Part shown: positions 1 to 6,793 of the stretch, one piece after another
How the letters are laid out: each line of letters opens with the position of its first letter
Position numbering within the stretch: the first letter of the stretch is position 1
Source: Candidatus Symbiothrix sp.
Lineage (GTDB): Bacteria > Bacteroidota > Bacteroidia > Bacteroidales > Azobacteroidaceae
Length of the DNA stretch: 13,594 bases
Assembly: GCA_031284765.1 (NCBI GenBank)
Contig: JAITXK010000187.1
Coordinates: 1-13,594 of the forward strand
Reading direction: 5' to 3'
Program-made: the position numbers and the translations under genes
The notes under the pieces: generated by a model
What the model was told of the DNA's origin: nothing
The model's input: the letters and a program-made list of their open reading frames with translations, nothing else
Databases searched by the model: none

Positions 1-548
1 TCTTTATTGACGATAAACGAACACCACACCTTGCCTTGTATGCGTTGGCTATAAGCCGAAGGCGGATATTCGAGCCTTGCAAAAAGAAAGCGGTTCAATT
101 CGGTATAGCCTCCCGGAAACTGGGGCATGACCTCCGCTTCGGTATAGATTGGGTCAATAGCCTGTATTTGTTCTTCGGTAACCTGAGAAACGGGTTTTTC
201 AGGCTCTGCGTTTGTTTCGTCAAACAATTTGTGCAAAGCTTCCTCCGTATCCGGAGTTTTTTCTGCCACATTGAAATCTTCGTATGCAACAAGTGTTGGC
301 TGTTTTTCCATTTCTTTTTCAGGGGTATCAAGAGATGGTTTCTGCGATTCGAGAGCTATCGCCAATGATTCGTTATATTCTTCTTCAATGAGTAAAGAAG
401 AAAATCCGGCCCAATCGGGCGATAAACTTTCTTCTGTTGTCCATTCCAATAACACAAACAGAGTTGCCAAAACAAGCACAAATCCCAACAAAAAAAATGT
501 GGTGCGTTCGTTCTCCAAATCCGCTTGAGGAGTCTTTTTCATTTCCAT
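1..548 (-). CDS. TonB-family energy transducer, C-terminus cut by window edge
   Basis: I translated this gene by hand from the reverse strand; it stays open for 182 codons to the left edge. The protein starts MEMKKTPQADLENER, the usual opening of Bacteroidetes TonB proteins. One membrane segment follows at about residues 17-35, then an acidic, Glu/Pro-rich periplasmic linker. The start of the TonB C-terminal domain lies at about residues 136-182, with the PQFPGG motif at 142-147 followed by a YPPSA...IQGKVW stretch. The family passes proton-motive energy from ExbB/ExbD to outer-membrane TonB-dependent receptors. The last part of the C-terminal domain is missing because the window ends. The ATG at 548 is preferred over the one at 542 because it gives the family's standard N-terminus. 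The gene is divergent from porQ. Which receptor it serves cannot be told. Confidence 0.88.
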   Translation of the reverse strand, partial: MEMKKTPQADLENERTTFFLLGFVLVLATLFVLLEWTTEESLSPDWAGFSSLLIEEEYNESLAIALESQKPSLDTPEKEMEKQPTLVAYEDFNVAEKTPDTEEALHKLFDETNAEPEKPVSQVTEEQIQAIDPIYTEAEVMPQFPGGYTELNRFLFARLEYPPSAYSQRIQGKVWCSFIVNK

Positions 549-552
549 TCCG

Positions 553-560
553 CAAAAATA
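553..560 (-). promoter_or_regulatory. Candidate -7 box for the TonB-family gene
   Basis: Read on the minus strand this is TATTTTTG, which fits the Bacteroidetes -7 consensus TAnnTTTG. It ends 4 nt before the ATG at 548. I see no TTG at the right -33 spacing. If it works, transcription would start at or very near the ATG. Confidence 0.4.
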
Positions 561-583
561 CAATTCTTTTCAGTTTTATGCGT

Positions 584-591
584 TATATTTG
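584..591 (+). promoter_or_regulatory. Candidate -7 box for porQ-cmk
   Basis: TATATTTG matches TAnnTTTG and ends 19 nt before the porQ ATG at 611. This would give a leader of roughly a dozen bases and argues against the in-frame upstream ATG at 578. No clear -33 TTG is visible 19-21 nt upstream. Confidence 0.45.
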
Positions 592-610
592 TGTCTTCAA
601 TTCAACAATT

Positions 611-1594
611 ATGCGTAGTTTTTTGTTTGCGATATTCTTTTTTGCCTGTTGGATGCCTGTTTGGGCGCAAGGAGGCTCATCCACCTTCGATTATTTGCTG
701 TTACCTCATTCTGCGCGGTCAGCAGCGGTCGGTGGTACCAACCTTTCAGCCATAGCAAACGATGCTTCGCTCATTTACGACAACCCTGCCTTTCTGGGCT
801 ATGAAATGGATAAAACCTTATTATTCAGCTATCTGCCTTATATTGCCGATGTAGGTATAGGGAACATAAGCTTTACAAAAAAATGGAATGAGAAAAGCTC
901 TTTCGGCATCGGTGCATTGTATGCTCATTACGGGCAAATGCTCGAAGTAAGCGAAAATGGCGATATTTTAGGCGATTTACGCGCCAATGACATCTGTGGA
1001 ACGCTTTTTTTTGCTCACGACATTACCAATAAATTACGTGGTGGTATCTCCGGTAAGTTTCTTTACTCCAATTACGCCTACAATACGGCCATCGGTATCG
1101 GTGTGGATTTGGGTTTAAGCTATTATAATGAAGAGCATGGTTTTTCATGGGGCTTGACAGGGAAAAATATCGGACGGCAAATAAAAGCATACGAAGACAA
1201 TTTGGCTGTCCTCCCATGGGATATTCAGTTTGGTGTAACGCAAAAATTGGCGCATGCACCTATTCGCTTTTCAGTCACTGCCATCCATTTGAAAAGCTGG
1301 GAATTTGAAGATGGGTATGCAAAAAACGACAAATTCTTTTCCACCTTATTCAAACACCTGATAGTAGGAGTGGAATTGTTACCTTCGGACAACTTCTGGA
1401 TTGGTATCGGTTGTAACGCCAAAAGAGTCGTAGATATGAGTTTAACAGAAGGAAACAAACTCGGCGGGTTCTCGGCGGGATTCGGCTTTCACGTCAAATC
1501 GTTCGATATCGGTTGTGCCTTTGGCAGATACAACACGGGAGCAACCTCTTTTATGCTCAGTCTTTCCACTAATTTTATAGAAATGCAATTGTAA
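611..1594 (+). CDS. porQ: Type IX secretion system protein PorQ
   Basis: This 327-residue protein has a signal peptide at about residues 1-19 (MRSFLFAIFFFACWMPVWA, then QGG). An outer-membrane beta-barrel-like body of the PorV/PorQ type follows. The segment S-T-F-D-Y-L-L-L-P-H-S-A-R-S-A-A-V-G-G and the N-D-A-S-L-I-Y-D-N-P-A-F-L motif are typical of PorQ, and the protein ends with a beta-strand-like stretch (FMLSLSTNF). PorQ is an accessory outer-membrane part of the type IX system that exports and anchors C-terminal-domain cargo proteins in Bacteroidetes. The reading frame is open upstream to 437, but only the ATG at 611 gives a clean signal peptide and lies downstream of a promoter-like box. 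The stop shares one base with the cmk start (TAATG), so translation is probably coupled. No other type IX genes are in the window. Confidence 0.87.
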   Translation: MRSFLFAIFFFACWMPVWAQGGSSTFDYLLLPHSARSAAVGGTNLSAIANDASLIYDNPAFLGYEMDKTLLFSYLPYIADVGIGNISFTKKWNEKSSFGIGALYAHYGQMLEVSENGDILGDLRANDICGTLFFAHDITNKLRGGISGKFLYSNYAYNTAIGIGVDLGLSYYNEEHGFSWGLTGKNIGRQIKAYEDNLAVLPWDIQFGVTQKLAHAPIRFSVTAIHLKSWEFEDGYAKNDKFFSTLFKHLIVGVELLPSDNFWIGIGCNAKRVVDMSLTEGNKLGGFSAGFGFHVKSFDIGCAFGRYNTGATSFMLSLSTNFIEMQL

Positions 1595-2283
1595 TGAAGA
1601 AAATCATTATTGCTATTGATGGACATTCCTCTTGTGGGAAAAGCACCATGGCAAAAGACCTTGCCAAAACCATCGGTTACACTTACGTGGACAGTGGGGC
1701 TATGTACCGCGCCGTTACGCTCCATGCCATCCAAAAGGGTATTTTTAAGGGTGACCAATTAGATTTGGACAAGTTGAAACAGGACATTCGCAACATTCGC
1801 ATTACCTTTATCAAAAACCCTGCAACAGGCCGTTCGGACACCTATTTGAATGGACAAAATGTGGAACATGAAATCCGCAGTATGGAAGTGGCGAACAAAG
1901 TCAGTCCGATAGCCGCCGTAGGATTTGTTCGCGAAGAGATGGTCAAGCAACAGCAGGCCATGGGCCTCAGCAAAGGCATTGTGATGGACGGGCGCGACAT
2001 TGGCACCATCGTTTTCCCGAATGCCGAATTGAAAATCTTCGTCACTGCTTCTCCCGAAATTCGTGCCCAACGTCGCCTGGACGAGTTGATTGCCAAAGGC
2101 GAGCATGCGACTTTTGAAGAAGTACTTCACAATTTGGCTACGCGCGACCGTATTGACTCTACTCGCAAGGACGGCCCTTTGCGGCAAGCAGAGGATGCAG
2201 TGGTGTTGGATAATTCCAATTTAACGATTCAGGAGCAGAATCATCGCTTGATGGAGTTGTTTGGGGAGAGAGTAAAACCATAA
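1594..2283 (+). CDS. cmk: (d)CMP kinase
   Basis: Cytidylate kinase phosphorylates CMP and dCMP to the diphosphates with ATP in the cytoplasm, feeding pyrimidine salvage and dNTP supply. The 229-residue length is normal for the family. The P-loop is at residues 10-18 (GHSSCGKST). The substrate-binding VDSGAMYRAVT follows at 32-42, MDGRDIGT is at 131-138, and the RDRxDSTR lid motif is at 184-191. All expected catalytic elements are present. It begins one base inside the porQ stop codon and is presumably expressed from the porQ promoter. Its 3' end converges on the antitoxin gene 12 bases away, with no obvious terminator between them. Confidence 0.97.
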   Translation: MKKIIIAIDGHSSCGKSTMAKDLAKTIGYTYVDSGAMYRAVTLHAIQKGIFKGDQLDLDKLKQDIRNIRITFIKNPATGRSDTYLNGQNVEHEIRSMEVANKVSPIAAVGFVREEMVKQQQAMGLSKGIVMDGRDIGTIVFPNAELKIFVTASPEIRAQRRLDELIAKGEHATFEEVLHNLATRDRIDSTRKDGPLRQAEDAVVLDNSNLTIQEQNHRLMELFGERVKP

Positions 2284-2295
2284 GGTAGAACTCTT

Positions 2296-2598
2296 TTAAA
2301 CCGGTCTTACTATTTCAAAGCGCAAACCAAGAGCGTCAATGATTCGGTAAAACGTGCCTACGCCCGGCTCAATATCTCCATTCTCTATTTTTGAAATATA
2401 CGACTTACCGACCCCGATACGACTTGCAAGTTCGGTTTGCGTTACTTTTTCACTTTTACGTGCATCGTGTATCATTTGCCCCATATAATAGGTGTAGGCT
2501 TCCTTGCGGAATGCTTCGCGTTCAGGAGTGCCTACTTTTCCAAATTTATTATCAAGTACCGCATCGTAATCAACGATTTTGTGATTGTTTGTCTGCAT
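2296..2598 (-). CDS. XRE/HigA-like antitoxin
   Basis: This 100-residue protein carries a Cro/C1-type helix-turn-helix at about residues 44-95. The core TQTELASRIGVGKSYISKIE (53-72) is the classic XRE recognition unit, followed by NGDIEPGVGTFYRIIDALG. It begins inside the last 29 bases of the toxin gene in a different frame, so the two are translationally linked. The toxin-first order with an XRE partner matches the HigBA class. In such systems the antitoxin binds the toxin and represses the shared promoter; here the imperfect inverted repeat at 2921-2944 is a candidate operator. The exact subfamily is inferred from architecture, so no gene symbol is given. Confidence 0.88.
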   Translation of the reverse strand: MQTNNHKIVDYDAVLDNKFGKVGTPEREAFRKEAYTYYMGQMIHDARKSEKVTQTELASRIGVGKSYISKIENGDIEPGVGTFYRIIDALGLRFEIVRPV

Positions 2599-2911
2599 AA
2601 TATTCTTGTTTAATTGTTAATGCTTTTTCTATTTCTCCTTTTGGCGTTTTTTGAGTTTTCTTTTGGAATCCGTTAAACAAAACTACTATTTGCCCATCAT
2701 CAAAAATAAAAAACACACGGTATATATTTCCTCCGTATTCGGTTTTTAATTCATATATCCCGTCTCGAATAAGTGAAACAAACTTTACCGGTACTCTGTC
2801 TTGTGTTTTTAGCAAATCAAGACCGTATTGAATTTTATGTTGCGCTTGTTCGGTAAGCGTATCCATAAATGATTCAAAATAACCGCCGTATGTTTTTATT
2901 TTTCTTTCCAT
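2570..2911 (-). CDS. RelE/HigB-type toxin (Gp49-like)
   Basis: This 113-residue protein fits the RelE/ParE superfamily, HigB or phage Gp49-like branch. Helical residues 8-35 are followed by the beta-sheet core D-G-I-Y-E-L-K-T-E-Y-G-G-N-I-Y-R-V-F-F-I-F (50-70). The conserved VLFNGFQKKTQKTP (77-90) then runs into a C-terminal helix, E-I-E-K-A-L. Basic residues R65, K84 and K85 are at positions usually implicated in mRNA binding or cleavage. Members of this family cleave ribosome-bound mRNA. Its gene precedes and overlaps that of the XRE antitoxin, and a full promoter lies directly upstream. No frameshift or missing motif is visible, so it is probably intact. Confidence 0.88.
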   Translation of the reverse strand: MERKIKTYGGYFESFMDTLTEQAQHKIQYGLDLLKTQDRVPVKFVSLIRDGIYELKTEYGGNIYRVFFIFDDGQIVVLFNGFQKKTQKTPKGEIEKALTIKQEYYADKQSQNR

Positions 2912-2915
2912 GCCA

Positions 2916-2946
2916 CAAAGGTATATAAAGTTTCATTATCATACAA
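2916..2946 (-). promoter_or_regulatory. Promoter of the toxin-antitoxin pair
   Basis: On the minus strand this reads TTG (2946-2944), a 20-nt spacer, then TACCTTTG (2923-2916), a good match to the Bacteroidetes TTTG/TAnnTTTG promoter. The -7 box ends 4 nt before the toxin ATG, so the message may be leaderless. Confidence 0.65.
2921..2944. repeat. Imperfect inverted repeat, candidate operator of the toxin-antitoxin pair
   Basis: Arms GTATATAA (2921-2928) and TTATCATAC (2936-2944) are complementary apart from one bulged base, with a 7-base centre. The repeat fills the spacer between the -33 and -7 boxes, where an XRE antitoxin dimer would block RNA polymerase. Operator function is inferred from position only. 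Confidence 0.35.
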
Positions 2947-2984
2947 CTTTTTCCGATATTTTTATCAGAATAACCTCATTTGAG

Positions 2985-3056
2985 TATCCCCGTCGGGAAT
3001 CGAACCCGAATCAACGGTTTAGGAAACCGCTATTCTATCCATTGAACTACAAGGAC
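2985..3056 (-). tRNA. tRNA-Arg (anticodon CCU)
   Basis: A full cloverleaf of 72 nt can be folded on the minus strand. The acceptor GTCCTTG pairs with CGGGGAT. The D arm is GTTC/GAAT. The anticodon stem GCGGT/ACCGT holds the loop TTCCTAA, which puts CCT at positions 34-36. The T arm is TCGGG-TTCGATT-CCCGA. The discriminator is A and CCA is not encoded. It reads AGG codons. It has its own promoter immediately upstream, so it does not depend on recO transcription. Confidence 0.95.
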
Positions 3057-3079
3057 AAAGGGCAAATGTTTCACGCCCA

Positions 3080-3111
3080 CAAAAGTAGGATAATAATCTG
3101 AATTAGCCAAA
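3080..3111 (-). promoter_or_regulatory. Promoter of tRNA-Arg
   Basis: On the minus strand TTTG (3111-3108), a 20-nt spacer and TACTTTTG (3087-3080) match the Bacteroidetes vegetative promoter in both boxes and spacing. The -33 box lies inside the last codons of recO. Predicted transcription starts near 3074, about 18 nt before the mature tRNA. Confidence 0.7.
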
Positions 3112-3828
3112 AACTTCGTGAAGGATTTCCAAGGATTTGATTTCCGAAAAACTGCTTAAATGCAGGCGGTAATATTCTAAAATACGATACAGTATGTCTT
3201 TGCGCTCGTTGCGGGCAAATTGAAATTGTGACATGTTTTCGTACGACATACGCAATAAATGGTGAAAAACCTCACTTTCATCGGGATTCAAAAATTGAAT
3301 GTGATACGGTTTATGAGGGATGAAAATGCCGTTTTGCAAGTCAAAAACCATGCCTTTCCGATATTCCGAATTGTCAGGATAAAATCCGATGAAACGGCTG
3401 AGCCGAATCAGAAAAACCAAATGAAAATTGGCATAATTATTTTCCGATAATTCTAAAATACGGATAGATTGCAGCAGATAATCGAACAACAAAGCATCGG
3501 GTTGTTTATCTTTCAACACTTTAGCCATTACTTCCGCCAAAAAAATACAAATAGTGCTTTTAACGGGTTCGGTCAAAATAGAAAATAACGGAAAATGCGG
3601 TTTGGCTTCTTTTATGCGCTGTATTTCCCGCAGATTTTGATGTTCCACTTCCAAATCCACAACGGCCAAGGGATGAAAAAACGATTTAGGCACACGGGTG
3701 GTTTTACTTTTGCTTTTTGCCGTCAAATACGAAACAGGACCGAACGCTTCAGTATATACATGAACGATAGTGTAAACATCGCTATAATTCATTTGATACA
3801 GTATGACCGCTCTTGTTTTATATAACAT
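3103..3828 (-). CDS. recO: DNA repair protein RecO
   Basis: RecO works with RecF and RecR to load RecA onto SSB-coated single-stranded DNA during recombinational repair, and it anneals complementary strands. The 241-residue protein opens with the family's OB-fold (MLYKTRAVILYQMNYSDVYT, then VHVYTEAFGPVSYLTAKSKS). The helical C-terminal domain contains FHLVFLIRLSRFIGFYPD (about 138-155). The cysteine zinc site seen in some RecO proteins is not evident. The ATG at 3828 is the natural start, since the family begins with exactly this M-x-x-K-T-R-A-V pattern. It is divergent from tRNA-Glu/rpsT and lies upstream of tRNA-Arg. Confidence 0.95.
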   Translation of the reverse strand: MLYKTRAVILYQMNYSDVYTIVHVYTEAFGPVSYLTAKSKSKTTRVPKSFFHPLAVVDLEVEHQNLREIQRIKEAKPHFPLFSILTEPVKSTICIFLAEVMAKVLKDKQPDALLFDYLLQSIRILELSENNYANFHLVFLIRLSRFIGFYPDNSEYRKGMVFDLQNGIFIPHKPYHIQFLNPDESEVFHHLLRMSYENMSQFQFARNERKDILYRILEYYRLHLSSFSEIKSLEILHEVFG

Positions 3829-3832
3829 TTTG

Positions 3833-3840
3833 CAAAGATA
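3833..3840 (-). promoter_or_regulatory. Candidate -7 box of recO
   Basis: On the minus strand TATCTTTG matches TAnnTTTG and ends 4 nt before the recO ATG. At the -33 position only TTC is found with a 20-nt spacer, one mismatch from TTG. The geometry suggests little or no 5' leader. Confidence 0.45.
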
Positions 3841-3869
3841 GATTTTTTTACAAAAAACCGGAAGATATT

Positions 3870-3900
3870 TTTGCAGATTAAAAAAATAATTCTACCTTTG
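3870..3900 (+). promoter_or_regulatory. Promoter of tRNA-Glu and rpsT
   Basis: TTTG (3870-3873), a 19-nt A/T-rich spacer and TACCTTTG (3893-3900) form a complete Bacteroidetes promoter, ending 18 nt before the mature tRNA-Glu. It is the strongest-looking promoter in the window, which fits a tRNA plus ribosomal protein unit. Confidence 0.75.
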
Positions 3901-3918
3901 CACTCGCTAAAAGCCGAA

Positions 3919-3990
3919 GGTCCATTCGTCTATCGGTTAGGACGCAAGATTTTCATTCTTGAAAGAGGGGTTCGATTCCCCTATGGACTA
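3919..3990 (+). tRNA. tRNA-Glu (anticodon UUC)
   Basis: A 72-nt cloverleaf: the acceptor GGTCCAT pairs with ATGGACT. The anticodon stem CAAGA/TCTTG holds the loop TTTTCAT, so positions 34-36 are TTC. The T arm is GAGGGG-TTCGATT-CCCCT-like. CCA is not encoded; CTA follows the discriminator A. Besides translation, Glu-tRNA is the substrate for C5-pathway haem synthesis in many bacteria. rpsT starts 29 nt downstream with no separate promoter visible, so the two are probably one transcript cut at the tRNA 3' end. Confidence 0.96.
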
Positions 3991-4019
3991 CTAAATAACA
4001 CGTTTAATTTTTTAAGAAA

Positions 4020-4274
4020 ATGGCAAATCACAAGTCAGCTATAAAAAGAATCAGACAAACATTAACGAAACGTTTGCGCAACAAATATTATGCAAAAACA
4101 ACTCGTAATGCAGTACGCGACCTTCGGACTACCACCGACAAAGCCGTAGCTTCTGAGTTATACAAAAAAGTGAGTGCAATGTTGGATAAATTAGCCAAGA
4201 ACAATGTGATTCACAAAAACAAAGCGGGCAACCTGAAATCAAAACTGGCTTTGCACGTAAATAAATTGAATTAA
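4020..4274 (+). CDS. rpsT: 30S ribosomal protein S20
   Basis: S20 is a small, basic, helical protein that binds 16S rRNA in the 30S subunit and helps early assembly. The 84-residue length is normal. The N-terminus MANHKSAIKRIRQTLTKRLRNK is diagnostic, and the body is rich in Lys/Arg (K-T-T-R-N-A-V-R-D-L, H-K-N-K-A-G-N-L-K-S-K-L). It follows tRNA-Glu closely and a hairpin terminator candidate lies 37 nt after its stop. Confidence 0.97.
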   Translation: MANHKSAIKRIRQTLTKRLRNKYYAKTTRNAVRDLRTTTDKAVASELYKKVSAMLDKLAKNNVIHKNKAGNLKSKLALHVNKLN

Positions 4275-4310
4275 GAAAATCAAGAAGTTAATATATTATA
4301 TATGATGAGT

Positions 4311-4338
4311 AAGCCGGTCTGCATGGATCGGCTTTATT
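4311..4338 (+). terminator. Probable rho-independent terminator after rpsT
   Basis: AAGCCGGTC (4311-4319) pairs with GATCGGCTT (4326-4334) over 9 bp with one G-U pair and a 6-nt loop. The tail is TTTATT: T-rich but short. It would separate the tRNA-Glu/rpsT unit from the aminotransferase gene 20 nt further on, though some readthrough is possible. Confidence 0.6.
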
Positions 4339-4357
4339 CGTTCAATACGGTTTCATT

Positions 4358-5551
4358 ATGCCTGAAATTTCTACACGCGGGATTGAGATGCCCGCTTCTC
4401 CGATTCGCAAATTAGTTCCTCTGTCGGATTCGGCCAAGGCACGAGGATTAAAAGTGTATCATTTGAATATCGGTCAGCCGGATATTCCTACGCCGGAAAT
4501 TGCGTTGGAAGCCATTCGCACTATCGACCGGAAAATTTTGGAATACAGTCCGAGCGATGGATTCCGCAGTTTCCGAGAAAAACTGGTTTCCTATTATTCC
4601 AAATTCAAAATCAATGTCAGCGCCGATGATATTATCATCACGACAGGTGGTTCGGAAGCGGTTTTGTTTGCCTTCATGGCCTGTCTGAATCCGGGCGATG
4701 AAATCATTGTGCCGGAACCGGCGTATGCCAATTACATGGCTTTTGCCATTTCAGCCGGTGCGGTTATCCGCACGGTTCCCTCCACTATTGAAGAGGGGTT
4801 TGCCCTGCCTCCCATCGAAAAGTTCGAGGCGCTAATCAACGAACGCACCAAGGGCATTTTGATTTGCAATCCCAATAATCCAACCGGTTATCTATATTCG
4901 CGTGCCGAAATGAACCGGATTCGCGATTTGGTCAAAAAATACAATTTATATTTATTTTCAGATGAGGTGTATCGCGAATTTATTTATACGGGTTCGCCGT
5001 ACGTTAGTGCCATGCACTTGGTGGGCATCGAAGAAAATGTAGTTTTAATCGATTCTGTATCCAAACGTTACAGCGAGTGCGGAATTCGCGAAGGGATGCT
5101 GATTACCAAAAATAAGGAACTGCGGAAAACGGTCATGAAGTTCTGTCAGGCACGATTAAGTCCCCCGCTTTTGGGACAAATCGTTGCAGAAGCCTCTTTG
5201 GGCGTATCGGAAGAATACATGATGGACGTGTATGAAGAATATTTGCAACGAAGAAATTTCTTGATTGACTCCTTGAACCGCATACCGGGCGTATATTCAC
5301 CGATTCCGATGGGCGCGTTTTACACCATTGCCCGTCTTCCGGTGGATGATGCGGACAAGTTTTGCGCATGGTGCCTGTCCGATTTCGAGTACGAGGGACA
5401 AACCATTTTCATGGCGCCCGGCTCCGGCTTTTATGCCAATTCCAAATTGGGAAAAGATGAAGTACGCATCGCATACGTGCTGGAAAAAGAGGAGTTGCAG
5501 AAAGCAATGGTAGTTTTGGAAAAAGCGTTGGAAGCATATAATAGCAAATGA
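4358..5551 (+). CDS. PLP-dependent class I/II aminotransferase (aspartate aminotransferase-like)
   Basis: This 397-residue fold-type I enzyme moves an amino group between an amino acid and a 2-oxo acid in the cytoplasm. Visible landmarks are Y-H-L-N-I-G-Q-P-D (34-42), TTGGSEA (95-101), NPNNPTG (171-177), S-D-E-V-Y-R-E-F (201-208, with the cofactor-contacting Asp and Tyr), and SVSKRYSECGIREG (233-246), whose K236 should form the Schiff base with PLP. The late E-V-R-I-A-Y-V segment supplies the usual carboxylate-binding Arg. It resembles aspartate/alanine-type enzymes, but the substrate cannot be fixed from sequence reading. The ATG at 4388 (MPASPIRK) is a less likely start. Its last 4 bases overlap the start of the permease gene (ATGA), indicating an operon. 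Confidence 0.9.
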   Translation: MPEISTRGIEMPASPIRKLVPLSDSAKARGLKVYHLNIGQPDIPTPEIALEAIRTIDRKILEYSPSDGFRSFREKLVSYYSKFKINVSADDIIITTGGSEAVLFAFMACLNPGDEIIVPEPAYANYMAFAISAGAVIRTVPSTIEEGFALPPIEKFEALINERTKGILICNPNNPTGYLYSRAEMNRIRDLVKKYNLYLFSDEVYREFIYTGSPYVSAMHLVGIEENVVLIDSVSKRYSECGIREGMLITKNKELRKTVMKFCQARLSPPLLGQIVAEASLGVSEEYMMDVYEEYLQRRNFLIDSLNRIPGVYSPIPMGAFYTIARLPVDDADKFCAWCLSDFEYEGQTIFMAPGSGFYANSKLGKDEVRIAYVLEKEELQKAMVVLEKALEAYNSK

Positions 5552-6792
5552 ACTCATCCTATTTCATAGCCAAAAGAATTTATTTCAATAAAGACGGGCA
5601 AAAGCAAGTTTCCCCGCCCGCCGTTCGCATTGCCATCGCCAGCATGGCCTTGGGCTTGTCGATTATGATTCTTTCGGTGGCTATCATAGTAGGTTTTAAA
5701 AAGGAAGTACGCAACAAAGTTATCGGATTCGGTTCGCACATTCAAATCACGCATTTCGACAGTAATTCTTCGTATGAAACGCAGCCGATTGCGGTCAGCG
5801 ACAGCTTGCTGAACGAATTGAAAATCCTACCGGGAATTGCTCATATTCAGGCATTTGCTACCAAACCGGTAATTATTAAAACCGATAGCGACTTTCAGGC
5901 AGTCATTTTAAAAGGAGTGGACGAGCATTTCGATTGGACGTTTTTGCAGCAAAACCTGATAGAAGGCGAGGTTCCTCTCATCAGCGCTGATTTATTGAAC
6001 AACCGTATCCTGATTTCTAAAAATATCGCCGACAAACTGCAATTCAAAACAGGCGATTCGTTTCTCTGCTACTACCTTCAAGAACCGCCCCGAGTGCGGA
6101 AATATACTATTTCAGGCATTTATCAAACCAATTTCGTCGATTACGACAAAGTTTTTATCGTTGGCGACATCAAACAAATCCGCCGATTGAGCGAATGGGA
6201 TAACGATGTGGCGAGCGGTTTGGAAATTCTGGTCAACGATTACGAGCAAGTGGAACAAACCGCCGAAACCGTTTCCTATCATTTATCTACACAAACCGAC
6301 CGCTTTGGAAATCATTATTACGTCCGTTCCATCCAACAAATCAATCCGATGATTTTTGCCTGGTTGGATATATTGGACACCAATGTCGTGGTCATTTTGC
6401 TGCTGATGTTGCTTGTCGCGGGCTTTTCCATGATTTCCGGCTTGCTGATTATCATCCTGGAACGCGCCAACATGATAGGCATTCTGAAAGCCATGGGCGA
6501 AAACAATACCGGAATCCGGAAAATATTTCTCTATCTGTCCGCCTTTTTGATAGGCAAAGGGCTTTTGTGGGGCAATGTTATCGCCATTGCTATTTGTTTC
6601 ATCCAAAAATACACCGGCATATTCAAATTGAACCCGGAAGCGTATTATGTTTCGGAAGTCCCTATTGACTTGAATTTCGGCACATTGCTTCTGATTAACT
6701 TAGGTACGCTGATTGTTACGCTTTTGATGTTGGTTGGCCCTTCGTACCTGGTAGCGAAATTATCGCCGGCGAAGACCATTCGATTTGAATGA
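5548..6792 (+). CDS. ABC transporter permease, LolC/LolE-FtsX type
   Basis: This 414-residue inner-membrane protein has the MacB/LolE layout. A first membrane helix (about 27-50) is followed by a periplasmic domain of some 225 residues with MacB_PCD-like features (F-A-T-K-P-V-I-I-K, Q-A-V-I-L-K-G-V-D). Three C-terminal helices come next (about 280-304, 324-354, 378-403), including the E-R-x-x-M-I-G-I-L-K-A-M-G loop that contacts the ATPase. It ends with the S-P-A-K-T-I-R-F-E motif common to this group. Members extract lipoproteins for transport to the outer membrane (Lol system) or act as mechanotransmitters. No ATPase partner is next to it, so the LolD-like subunit must be elsewhere. It overlaps the aminotransferase gene by 4 nt and converges with ettA, with one base between the two stops. 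Confidence 0.88.
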   Translation: MNSSYFIAKRIYFNKDGQKQVSPPAVRIAIASMALGLSIMILSVAIIVGFKKEVRNKVIGFGSHIQITHFDSNSSYETQPIAVSDSLLNELKILPGIAHIQAFATKPVIIKTDSDFQAVILKGVDEHFDWTFLQQNLIEGEVPLISADLLNNRILISKNIADKLQFKTGDSFLCYYLQEPPRVRKYTISGIYQTNFVDYDKVFIVGDIKQIRRLSEWDNDVASGLEILVNDYEQVEQTAETVSYHLSTQTDRFGNHYYVRSIQQINPMIFAWLDILDTNVVVILLLMLLVAGFSMISGLLIIILERANMIGILKAMGENNTGIRKIFLYLSAFLIGKGLLWGNVIAIAICFIQKYTGIFKLNPEAYYVSEVPIDLNFGTLLLINLGTLIVTLLMLVGPSYLVAKLSPAKTIRFE

Positions 6793-6793
6793 T

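Noticed and set aside
36..528. Plus-strand open frames of about 100 codons at the left edge
   Set aside because: They lie antisense to the TonB-family gene, whose minus-strand frame is open throughout and has family motifs.
437..610. N-terminal extension of porQ to the ATG at 437
   Set aside because: It would bury the signal peptide 58 residues in and overlaps the divergent gene and both promoter boxes.
2947..2984. Short hairpin (CTGATA/TATCGG on the minus strand) after tRNA-Arg as a terminator
   Set aside because: The stem is only 6 bp, A/T-rich, and is followed by an A-run rather than a T-run in the direction of transcription.
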